Source of the DNA: Diphasiastrum complanatum
Taxonomy: Eukaryota > Streptophyta > Lycopodiopsida > Lycopodiales > Lycopodiaceae
DNA: 64,000 nt
NCBI GenBank assembly: GCA_029204225.1
Contig: CM055104.1
Span: 43,059,480-43,123,479, forward strand
Direction of reading: 5' to 3'
Below, piece by piece: positions 37,601-49,700 of the stretch (positions are counted from its first letter, which is position 1; each line of letters starts with the position of its first letter). Position numbers and translations under genes: made by a program. The notes under the pieces were generated by a model. It did not search any database. It was not told the DNA's origin and saw only the letters and a list, made by a program, of their open reading frames with translations.

Positions 37601-40600
37601 TGCTCGAATCAGCCGAGCTAGCATGGTGGTCTGTAATCGTGAAAGACTGGCTCAATATGAAGAGGGGAGACCTGTACACCATGCCTCTGTCGCATATAGA
37701 GCCGTGGGGGTGACAATGGTATCAAAGAGGCGACACTGCGAGCATCCTGGACGGACTTCTGGAAACAAAATCGCTCTAGCTGAACAAGGGAGGCATGCCC
37801 CTTCCCCAGTCGAGTGGTGGCGGCCTGTCTCATGCTAAAAATAGGACCTGAGAAAAGGATCCCCAGGTATGTGTAGGAAGGGACCACCTCTAAAACCTGT
37901 CCACCCAAAGTAAGCTCCTGTCGCTGCATGAATGCCTGTGAAGTGTTGAAGACCATAACCTTGGTCTTCCCAATGTTCACCCCTAGGCCCCATCTGGTGC
38001 AAAACTCATGTAGGCAGTCCAACTGTCGTTGTAGACCCTCTCTGGTCGGTGAGATCAATACCACATCATTGGCGTAAAGGAGGATAGCAATCAAGATGTC
38101 CCCAAGCCTGCAACCAACACCACCATGACTCACTCCAACTCATCAATATACAGGCCAAAGAGGACTGGTGAGAGGGAGCAACCTTGCTTCACCCCAATAG
38201 TGCTCCAAATGTGATCTGATATGCCATTGCTATGCCGGAAACTGTTAGAATCGAAGAGATTCTCTAATCGGAGTAGACTAATCTTATTAGTACTCACACA
38301 AAACATCAACCACAAGTTGGAGAAGAAGAGAGACTGCAAGAAGCTATGCTTCATAAGCTGGAAACTGAGATAACAATGGAGGTGGGCACCCATCTACTCT
38401 TATAGAGGCTGTCCACAATGAAAAGCAAAAGCTATTCTACTACAATAGCAATTGAAATGCTAATTATGAAGTCTTAACAATAGAAATCTATGCTAACTTG
38501 GTTAAAATAGATTTCTATACTATTCTAGCAAAATTGGTACTAACTTACATACCTATACTAAAAATAGATAGTACCTATACTAAAAATAGAAATATGGCCT
38601 CTACAATTAACCATTAATTCTAACACTCCCCCTTAATGGATAATTGATTATCAATAACACCTAGGAGAGTCCTGAACTTCTCAAATTTTTCACGACCAAG
38701 TCCTTTTGTGAAGATATCTGCAACTTGATCATTGGTGTCACAATAGATCAACTCTACTTCACCACTTTGTAACTTTTCTCGTATAAAATGCTGCTGAACT
38801 TCAATATGCTTTGACCTGCTATGAAATAATGGATTCTTTGCAAGCTGTATACAACTCTGATTGTCACACCATAGAATTGTAGGTTCAACTTGTTCTATAT
38901 GAAGATCTTTTAGAATCCTTCGTAACCAAATTGCTTCACAAGTTGCTGATGTAGTAGCCTTGTACTCTGCCTCTGTAGAAGATAAAGCAATTGTTGGTTG
39001 CTTTTTACTACTCCAAGATATAGTTCCTGTTCCAAGATTAAATGCATATCCTGTAGTCGATCTTCTATCTTCTGCATTTCCTGCCCAGTTAGCATTAACA
39101 AAACCCTCAAGTTTTATTTTTGTTCCTTTACCAGAATAAATGCCATACCTGAGTGTCCCTTTGACATAACGCAAAATCCTTTTTGCCGCTTTCCAATGAC
39201 AAACTTTTGGTAAAGACATGAACTGACTCACCATGCTCACTGCATATGAAATGTCTGGTCGAGTAGTCGTTAGATAGATAAGACTACCTACAAGCTGCCT
39301 ATAAAGTGTTTCATTCACACTTGCAGAATTTTCATAGAAGCATGTCAGAGTCAATGCTTTATATTATGAAAGATTTGGATGACATAGTCATTATTGTTCT
39401 TTATGTAGATGATCTTATTATCACAGGGTCAAATAAGTCACTAATAGAGAAGATAAAGAACAATCTTTCAGAGGAGTTTGATGTGAAAGATTTAGAGAGA
39501 CTTCAATATTGTTTGGGTATTGAAGTTTGGAGATCAAAGGAAAGTCTTTTCATATCACAAGCAAAGTATGCAAGAGAGTTACTAAAGAAGTTTAACATGC
39601 TTGATTGTAAGTCCATTTCTACACCATATGATCCAAGTGTAAAGCTTACAAAAGAGGAAAATTCTGAAAGTGTGAATGAAACACTTTATAGGCAGAATTG
39701 AGGATCTTCATTACATGGGCTTCATGGAAGATACATGCATGCATTTGTTATGCATAGTTCTAGACAATGTAAACATTAAGGGGGAGTGTTAGAGTTAATG
39801 TTTACTTTAGTACCCCAAGTGCTATCATTTAGGATTGATTAGTGATAGTTTGGCCACGCCTGCGTGCTATTGTAGGTGGCATTACTATTTATAGTAAGTC
39901 ATATTTTAGGTCATTACTATTTATAGTAATTTCGTTTTTAGTCATGCATGTAGGTGGGCGCACTACTACTAGAATAGGATTTGCTTTTATCACTTAGAAA
40001 CTCATCTTGGGTGTTTACCCAATATAGGTAGTAATTATAGCAATTAGCTTTTTGTCTTTTGCTATTTGCTTTTTGCTTTTTACCTTACACATAGTTTAGA
40101 GAAAGTATATATGTAGGCTGGCGCCCTACCTCAATTGTAATGGGACATAGTTGGAGTACATCTCTTCATCATTGTTGTTCTCTCTCATGTGTATGACTAT
40201 TGTCTAACAACAATAGGAATCTTGTCTTGGGTTACTTCTATGATCAAGTCGGTTTTCTAACATGGTATCAGAGCTGATCATGAATTCTGATGTAGAATTC
40301 ATGATCAACTCTGATCTCAATTTCTTCATTACTAGATGTAGAACTTTCTTCGTATGATGATGTAGAATTTCCTTTGAATGTCGATCCTTTTCGTATGAAC
40401 CTGCTTCATGTGACTTCTCAATGTCTTGCTTTGGTCTTCATGTCTCTTTAGTGTATATGTGTGACTACCATGAGTTCAACATATCACCTGATTCCTTGAC
40501 TTCCTTTGAATCAAAGAACTTTGATTCCCCCTGAATCAAATAATGTAGACATGACAACTTTTGCCTTAACCTTGAGAACTTTGCTTGAAGATTGACTCCC

Positions 40601-43600
40601 TTGGTCTCTTTGAACATCTTTCAGGCTACCACAAATGTAAGGATCTCCCCAACATTCATAAAGAAAAAGTAATCCTCTTTGTTTACAGTAACACCATCAT
40701 GATAACCATAAGTAGGAAATAGATCTACAAATGTAAACATCAAATCTCCTACCTCTATCTCACACACAGAGTCACTTGCACCAAACAACTTTCCAAACTA
40801 GAAAGTATTTCATCATGATATTTATTCTGACACTTTGTCATATGCAAACTTGGTGAACGTCCATCTTCAACCATGTTGTTTTTCTTGAAGCTAAACAACA
40901 ACCTGTACTGTTGATTTTCAACGGCTAATCAACAACCTTGTACTTTCCAAATCTTATTGGAAACAATATGACGGATCATGAACTTGGATAGATTCAAGAA
41001 TTTCACTTGACAATTACAATAGGCACATGAACTTGCTACTATGACTTGGATGGAAACCAAACAATTTAGAATAACAAGAAACCCTGGATCTTTGTATTTA
41101 ATACCTTGCTTTAAATTGCCGACACTTCCTTCTGCTAAATCTTTTATGGTTCCTTCTGCTTGAATCTTTGTTGGCTTCTCTTCAAACTCACCCACCCTTT
41201 GTAGGTTCCACACTTCCTTCACAATCTCAGCTTATCATGCCTGAGAAACAGTTTCTTATAATGTTTCATAGCCACAGAACGCACTATTTTGTAATTCACC
41301 TCTCCCCTTTCCCTGACACTCATGGGAATTTTTGGCATCTGTATTACCCTGTGCGATGGAATCAGGTCTTCCTTTCGCGAGGATAGATCCTTGGACAACA
41401 TGCACACCTCCATTGGAGTCCCCAGACATGCTACCCAACACATCACAAACTGCTGTGGAATCCGATAGCTTTCCCGGTCCTTGCAGCGATCTGCAGTAGT
41501 AGCACTCTTCAGTGATCAATCTTGATGAATTTTCAGCAAACCTGCGACCTGTGAACCAGTTGCGATCTGACCTGTCTGTCCATCAACGATCTGATCTGAA
41601 ATCTGAACCTGCCCATCAGCGATCTGAAATCTAACTTTCTGATCTGCTACTTTCAGCTATCTGACCTGCTATTTTCCAGCGATCTTCCATCTGACCAGTA
41701 GCGAATAATTGTAGAAATGACCTGCTGATTTGCGACCTCCAACAGCAACAAACTTATCTGCAAACAACAATCAGATTTGATCCTGAAATCTGAGGGAGAT
41801 TCCACAATCTCCTTCTTGCAGCTCAGCTCTTTCCTTGTACACCGGATCTTCTCTAGACATCAGGTTTTGTCTTCGTAATTCCTCTTGAAGTAGCAAACCA
41901 TTGAGCTCATCAAATGTCGGCGATCTCTCTCTCAAACTTAGTGTCATAACAAAGTTCTGATATTGTAATGGTAAGCTATTCAAAACAATTTGTACTAGAG
42001 TATTATCAAGTACAATTTCCCCTATAGAAGACTATTGATCTCTTAGATCCTTCACCCTGGTAATAAAATCCGTAATGGATTCTTCTAATTCCATTTTCAA
42101 GGTATGAAGCTTATTGTTCACGAACAACACTCGAGACTTACTTACCGTTTCATATGTGTTCTTAAGGATATCCCATGCATCCTTAGGCCCAATTGCATTC
42201 CTAATCAGCGGAATCACCTTATCCTTCACAGATAAGTTGATGATATGATGCGCACATTGCACCCGTTTCTCAAATGCCCTTCTATCTTGATCATTGAGAC
42301 CGTGAGCCATCACCACTTGTCCCATGACAATTTCCCAATAATCTTTGTCCTGAAGGATATTCTAAAGTTTGAACTTCCCAGAAGCTGTAGTTAGATCCAT
42401 CTAACTTGCTTGACTCCGGAAGAACTTATTCATTCAGACTCCCCATTTTTGTCGTTCAAAAATGATGAGCTTTCCACTAAGAATGCAATAATTATTGACA
42501 GGTTGCACCGGATCAGACCTGTCCTGATTGCTGCTGCCTCAGATCAGACCTGTCTGATCTCTTCTGCTCAGATGCTGCCTTCACCAGTTGTTGCCGCCCT
42601 CATAAGTTGCCTGCACCAGCTGTATCCTGCAAATATATGACCTGCAACAGATCTGCCGCCCTCAGGAGAACCTGCGCAGGTACTGCTGCCCTCAAGAAAA
42701 GCCTGCTCAGGTTCTACCGCCCTCAGAAAAAACCTGCTCAGGTTCTACCGCCCTCAGGAAAAGCCTGCTCAGGTTATACCGCCCAAGTACTGCTGCCCTT
42801 AGATAAACTTGCACCAGCTGTGACCTTCACCAGATGTGGCCTAGCTGAAACCTCTGCTATGGATGTTGTCTCCCTCAGATCTGCCTGTCCAGAAGCTATC
42901 TGCGCTAGATGTGACCTCCACCAGATACAACCTTCACCAAATGGCACCTCCACTAGATGCGACCTCCACCAGTAAAACCTGCAGCACTGATCTTCTCCTT
43001 CCGTAGATCTCGATCTTAACGAGATGGCTCTGATACCATGTTAGAATCGAGGAGATTCTCTAACCGGAGTAGACTAATCTAAAAAGTACTCACACAAAAC
43101 ATCAACCACAAGCTGAAGAAGAAGAGAGACTGCAAGAAGCTATGCTTCATAAGCTGGAAACTGAGATAACAATGGAGGTGGGCACCCATCTACTCTTATA
43201 GAGGCCGTCCACAATGAAAAGCAAAAGCTATTCTACTACAATAGCATTTGAAATGCTAATTATGAAGTCTTAACAATAGAAATCTATGCTAACTTGGTTA
43301 AAATAGATTTCTATACTATTTTAGCAAAATTGGTACTAACTTAGGTACCTATACTAAAAATAGATAGTACCTATACTAAAAATAGAAATAGGCCTTCTAG
43401 CACGCAGGCTGGCCTCTAAAACTAACCATTAATTCTAACAGAAACATCCCAGGACACGCTCATAAAGTGCCATCACAGCAAGAACGATCTCAGTGGAGAA
43501 GCCAAGGTCTCGGAGTCTCTGGATGAGCAATGAGCGAGGAACAGAATCAAAGGCTTTCCTGAAGTCCACAAAACAACAGTAAACCCTCTCTCTCCTGTGC

Positions 43601-45501
43601 TTAGCCTCCTCAATCAATGCCCGCAATGTGAAGATGTGGTCTGCAGTAGAGTAGTGGGGCTCGAAAACCTGCCTGACCCATGGCATGTACTCTCCTAGTC
43701 TCCGCCTCTGTGCTCACAACAGACTGTAGTATAGTACCATATAGTTTCGCCAGGACATGCCCAATCATGATGGTGTGGTAGTTACTCGGAATCATTGGGT
43801 CACCATTCTTATGGATGGGGTTGATAATTTTAGTGCACTAGGATGATGGGAAACCGGAAACAATTGCGGAACTAAGAAGGGTGGATGTGGTGGGGGCAAG
43901 TAAGTCAGAGGCATGGGAAAGGAGCTCAAATTCAAGGTCTTCAATATCTCTGGCCTTGTGGGGCTTCATCTTCCTAATGGCTGCAAGTACCATGTCAGAT
44001 GTGAAGAAGGAGAACTCGGATGGTCATGGAGATATAGAGATAGGCGAGTCGGTAGGGACGGTATACAGGTTGGTAGCATAATCAGTCCAACTGCGAAGGT
44101 CTTCCAGGAGAGGTGGTGGAGAGTGAGGGATGAACTCACACCAAAAAGCGCCCGAAGAAGAACTGAAAAGAAGGTCAATAAGTTTCCCTTCAGAATCGTC
44201 AGGAACGCTTCTTACGATGGAGAACACGATGGTAGGAGCATCTGGAAGATTGAAGCAAATGTGGGGCATGGATACGTGAATAGGTTATTGACTGATGAAG
44301 GGAACGACACTTGGTATCGTACCATGGAGGGTGCAATGGTTGAGCTGTGCGGCGAGTCTTTTTGGGATGGGGTTTTGTGGGGAGGGTTAGTAATGCAGCC
44401 GTGTGGAGAGAGGTGGTGAGGAAAGCAGCCTGGGTGTCGATCGGACTGTCATGAGGAAAGGAATGTAAAAGTGAAGCCAAGGACTGGCAGTTTTATGGCA
44501 TGTAAGTGAGATCAAATATGTATGTGGGTGCTCGGGTAAGCGTGGGTAGTGTAGATGAATGAGTGGGTGGAAGGTGGCCAATATCGAAGGAGAAATGAGT
44601 GATCAGAAAGGGTGGTGGGGGAGACATGGAAGTCAGAGACTGTGGGTATAAAGGATGGTGATAAATGGCTAACCCGCGGATGTCCTGGTAACTCCAAGCA
44701 TATCACTGTCGAGGGCATGAACACACAGCTGATCAGTGGTGTCGAAGAACCTTGTCTGTCTCGAAGATGTCCGAGCATTAAAATCTCCTGTGAGGAGAAT
44801 ATGCCCCCGCTCTGAGAATCTAATAATATCTGGTGAAAGGTCCTCATATGGAGATCCAATACCCTCAACGAAAGACGAGGACTCTGGTGAAAAATAACAT
44901 GCTGCAATAAAAAGATGGCCATCGAAACCAATATCTTGACCCACGATGCGAGTCCGTATGTGGCGGGCCTGCTCATCATGTTGGATGAAGTCAATACTCG
45001 AATGAAGAGTCTCTCTGTATAAGCAGGCGACCCCACCTGAACCACAGCCACTGGCAGATCTAGTCGCTCGTCGGAATACTGAGTCCCTGGGAAGTGAAAC
45101 AGATAATGAGTGTAGCTGCATCTCTGGTGGTCCTCCAAGCTGTATCTAGCCCATCTGTCATATGTCCTAGAGTGGTCTCGAGAAATCTCGAAGCTTCGGC
45201 AATGGCATCTTGTGTGTCCCGTATCCCACAAACCCTAATGTTATGGGCCTTTTGCTCCCGTGACCGCTCTTCCGAAATGGTGGTTGAGATGATTGAGGAA
45301 ATGGGGGCACTAGGCGTGGTGCCTTTCTTCAAGACTACTGCCCATGACTATTTATGCTGCTCAATTTTACTCTCAAGCGCCCGTATCATGGTGGTGGTCA
45401 ATTCCGAGGTTGCGGCCTAGTTAGTGTTGATCACTTGCTCCAATGAAGCGACTTTGGACTGCAACAGGTTCTTTTCCTTTAGTAAGGCAACCATTCTTTT
45501 C

Positions 45502-45561
<60 letters not shown>

Positions 45562-45640
45562 TATCGGGTTTAGGGAGGGAGAGAGAGGGAGAGAGAGAGA
45601 GAGAGAGAAACAGAGAGATATGGTTAAGGGAGAGAGAGAT

Positions 45641-45674
<34 letters not shown>

Positions 45675-45697
45675 CGGGATATGCTTTTGGGTTTAGG

Positions 45698-45763
<66 letters not shown>

Positions 45764-45816
45764 TGGTTTAGGGTATAGGGTATAGGGAGGGAGGGACACA
45801 GAGGGAGAGATAGAGA

Positions 45817-45868
<52 letters not shown>

Positions 45869-46691
45869 GAGAGACAGAGAGAGAAAAGGTAGAAGAAGCT
45901 AGTGGCTGGTTGTGGGAGCTTGTGAGAGCCTCTGCGAGGGCCAGTGTGCTGTGAGAGAGGGTCGGTCGAGATGGCAGGGCGCACACCAATTGACGTGAGC
46001 GTTTGCCCTGTACCTGTTCGCATGCAGTTTAGGCTTCTTTTTTGTTTTCCACAGTTTCTTTCCATCGTGGTATATGGCTTGACAGTCTTCGTTGTGCGCA
46101 GAGGGCGAAGCTCTTGGAAGATGTCCGCAGGCACAACAAACGGCATCGGAAGCAAGAAGCAGAATTTCACGAGAGCCAGCAAGAGATAATGGCGCGACTC
46201 CTGGAGCTGCAGCCCCGTGCCCTGCGACTCTCGGACCTGCTCCCCCCTACCCTCGCTGTCGAGGGCGAGGAAACACAGCGGATCGGAACTAACTTCACTG
46301 CAGAACAGCTGGCCATGGTCGGGGAAAGGGTCCTTCGTCGTCGGCTAGCCAGGAGGCAGAGCGACAAAATAGTGCACCTGATCGGAACGATGAGTCTGTG
46401 GGCTCTTCGGCGCCCTAGTAATGTAAAGCCCAAATAAGGTCCAGCCGTATGTGGCGGACTCTTTCTATGTAATTTTCGGCAATAAATGAGGTGACATATA
46501 GTTAGACAGTAGTTTACAAGCAGACCCAGCCGTATGTGGCGGGATGCGTAATATTTTTTTGATACATCTCTTAAATTAATATACAATGTGCTTTTTTGCG
46601 CAACATGTGCCTGGTTTTGTGAAACATGATCTTTGTACTCTTAACATAATGTATGTATGTGTTCAAAATATGTAATATTTGTAATGAGCTG

Positions 46692-46727
<36 letters not shown>

Positions 46728-49700
46728 CTCGAATGTTGAGATGAAGCTAGACTGTGCAAAGACCAGTTGTTTTTGTTTGCATGTTCTTATGCAATACTAG
46801 AAGTGGAGTCACAATTGGTCCTTCCTGAGATGCAGATATAAGACATAGTAGTGTGTCGGTCTTGTTGGTTTAGGGAGCTGCGTGAGCTAACAAACATCCA
46901 AAAGAAGGATATCAAATATACTGTTGAGCAAGATTCTGATGATGATGAAGTGAGAATGTGCAAAGAAGAGCTGTGAACTTGGAGAGCCTTGGAGTTTAAA
47001 ATTGTGAGTAGCAGTTTTGTTGCAGTTGTTTTCCTCAAGCTATAAAATCGAAGATGCACGCCACACAAGCACCTCAAAATGCGTAAAAAATGTTGACCTT
47101 TTGTTTTGTGTAGGCAGCCGTGCGAAGCTAACAAACAGCCAAAAGAAAGATATCAAATATACTGTTGAGCGAGATTCTGATGATGATGAAGTGAGAATGT
47201 GCAAAGACCAGCTATGAACTTGGAGAGCCTTGGAGTTTAAAATTGTAAGCAGCAGTTTTGTTGTAGTTGTTTTCCTCAAGCTATGGAATTGAGGATGCAC
47301 ACCACACAAGCACCTCAAAATGCGCAAAAAATGTTGACCTTTTGTTTGGTTTAGGTAGCCGTGCGAGCTGACAAACAACCAAAAGAAGGATATCAAATAT
47401 AGTGTTGAGCAAGATTTTGATGATGATGAAGTGAGAATGTGCAAAGACTAGCTATGAACTTGGAGAGCCTTGGAGTTTAAAATTGTGAGCAGCAGTTCTG
47501 TTGCAGTTGCTTTCCTCGAGCTATGGAATCGAGGATGCACACCACACAAGCACCTCAAAACGCGCAAAAAATGTTGACCTTTTGTTTTGTTTAGGCAACC
47601 GCGTGAGCTAACAAACAGCCTCCTCATCTCCCGCCTCCCCATCTCGTCTCCTCTTCTTGGCTGCGTGCAAAGCGGGCCTCGTCATCCATCTGCTTGTGTA
47701 GCTCGTGAAAGATATCATCCTCAACCTCGTAGGAGGTCCTCGAGGAATTGTGTCATCGGTGTCGAGCATGCACAAGTCAGGGTTCACCTACAACACAATA
47801 GAAACCAAGTTATCACAAAAGTAAGATACCAGAGTATTAAAAATGATGAAAACCAATACATATCAAAACTAGACAAAACATAAATTAACCTCCAAGAACT
47901 CTCCGGATGTCGCGTAGTGTCGTAGCATCTGTGCATTGTTAGAAACTTATACCAGCCGCCTACGTTGATCGATTGAGAGCCCGTTCCTCCTCTTCGTGTG
48001 ATGCATTTACCAAGTGCTCCAGTTTCGCTCACAGGCGGAAGCTGAACGGTCTTGTGACAACACTCCCTCCGCCAAACGCTGGAGATCTGGTGGCGTTGAC
48101 AACCACACCATGCCATAGGATGCAACTAATCTTCTCTCTGCTAGAACCGGTCGTGCAAAATGCCCCATAAACCACTCGACTTTAGCAAGTCTGCCTCGAG
48201 GTTGTACATTGACTTGGTGGCCAAAGAATCATTTCACGTGCCAATGTGTGTAAAGGCAAGAATGGGCATTAACCATCGAAGCACCTTAAAGTCCCATTGT
48301 GTCTATAATATCTGGTCCTAGATAAACTCGCTCTCTATACTCCACCCATCCTCGATGGAGCTTTAAGTCATCCCGCCGTTTGCCAGTGCCCAGCGCTATC
48401 GTGTGAATAGGTTGTGTAATCCCACCTCTCCTTCCAAATGGCTAGCAGCTCCTGCCTCCTGCAACACACAACAACATAAGACATGTTACAATCATTAGGG
48501 CAAGAAATCATGATGTTCATGACAAATCTATGACGAATGTTAGTCCATCTGTCGGACAATATTGGAGCAACTATAACTGCAAGACAAATTCGATTAGGCA
48601 TAAGTTAGACTCACACTTGCTTTTACAAACGAAGTCAAGAAGTCCTCCTAATCCAAAGGTAGTGCCTGCAAAGGTCCTCCAAGTAACCTGCAAGTTCCAA
48701 GATGCTCCCCAACTCCAAGTTAGGATGCCTCCACCTGCAAGTAAGGATCTTCAAGCCTCCATGGATCTCTCCTCCACCTGTGTCCCTAATCTTATCACAA
48801 AGATAGATAACAAGTGGCCTCAAGTATTCACCACCCAACCATAGCTAGCTAGCACATGCAATCCTGCAACTTGGCTAATCTAGCACCCCCTTGCTAACCA
48901 ATAACTAATCACAAGCATACCGCCACAAATCATAGCATACTCAAGATCCAAACCTTACTTATGTCCCATACCATAAGCAAGATCCAAACCCTACTTATGT
49001 CCCATACCATAAGCAAGATCCAAACCCTAAGCATACTACACACAAGAAAACACTCTATACACTAGTAGCCACACTAGAGCATAAGTATAGCAAACAAAAG
49101 AGATTTCTCTCCCTCCCTATGGGCGCCCTACTCCCCTCATATAGATGGCAAATGGCACCCTCCAATACACTATGGAGTTCCATGCACAACCAATGAGAAA
49201 GAGAGAGGCCTGGGGGAGTTAAAGAACCTTCATAGTCTTATGGAAGGTCAAGAGACTTCTTCCATAACCTATGACTCTTTGAATGCCTTTCTTGTGGGAG
49301 TTGGGAACTCAATGGACACCTTGGAAGTGCGCCTTCCTACTAGGTCCCATTGCCCAAGTTGTGCTTGTATACTTTGGTCCAAGACCAATAAAGTGATATG
49401 GTTCAAGGTTAAGGCCCAAGGTTTAGAAAAATATCCAACACACCCATGGTAATGACTTTCTAACACCTCACTAGGTTCCATACCTCCGACCAAGGCATAG
49501 ACACCTACCTGCCCTTATCCAAGGACACCAATACCTTAATCTAAAGGCACATACCCTCAATCCCAAGGGTACCCTTTATCCAAGGGTAACTTGATTCCAT
49601 ACCTCCGACCAAGGTATAGTCACTTGCCTGCCCTTATCCAAAGGCCCCTACCCTTAATCCTAAGGGTACCCCTTATTCAAGGGTAACTTGCCATTTAGCC

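Larger units (their letters stand above)
38238..43445 (-). mobile_element. Ty1/copia element C, chimeric interior, GAAAC target duplication
   Basis: LTRs 38243-38625 and 43039-43440 both run TGTTAGAATCG...ATTCTAACA. They are similar apart from scattered changes and an insertion near 43390. GAAAC duplications lie at 38238-38242 and 43441-43445. On the minus strand the PBS (TGGTATCAGAG) is at 43028-43038, gag remnants at 41771-42402, RNase H at 38636-39335, and a PPT at about 38626-38640. The protease-integrase-RT middle is absent. In its place is an inverted segment of another copia family (39334 to about 41770). It is inserted in the RT frame of LINE-2. Confidence 0.85.
36394..45503 (-). mobile_element. 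LINE-2 copy, 5'-truncated, split by a copia element
   Basis: Same family as LINE-1. Segments 36394-38242 and 43441-45503 read continuously once the copia insertion is removed. The RT frame breaks in ALYERVLGCF at 43441 and resumes with SDHIWSTIGVKQGCSL near 38200. Endonuclease pieces lie at about 44500-45120 (LLTGDFNARTSS at about 44790), and ORF1 from LLQSKVASLEQ to AWRTTRD at about 45130-45480. The proline-rich ORF1 start is missing: the copy begins in the coiled coil and abuts (GA)n at 45505. Several stops and frameshifts are present. The 3' UTR, hairpin and CTTT tail match LINE-1. Confidence 0.8.

Noticed and set aside
39334-41770. Ordinary nested insertion of copia B into copia C
   Set aside because: Only one LTR, no TSD found, and pol-LTR-leader order with an inverted-repeat junction.
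43881-44419. 168-codon plus-strand frame
   Set aside because: Antisense of the LINE-2 ORF2 region; no family resemblance.
45421-46182. 253-codon minus-strand frame
   Set aside because: It is mostly Ser-Leu runs from (CT)n and crosses a LINE edge; low-complexity artefact.
46874-47621. CRISPR-like array
   Set aside because: Units are 240 bp, imperfect and without spacer structure in a plant nuclear context.
47040-47642. Minus-strand frames reading LFVSSHGYLNQTKGQ
   Set aside because: Shadows of the 241-bp tandem repeats. The plus-strand exon-like reading with acceptors is more convincing.
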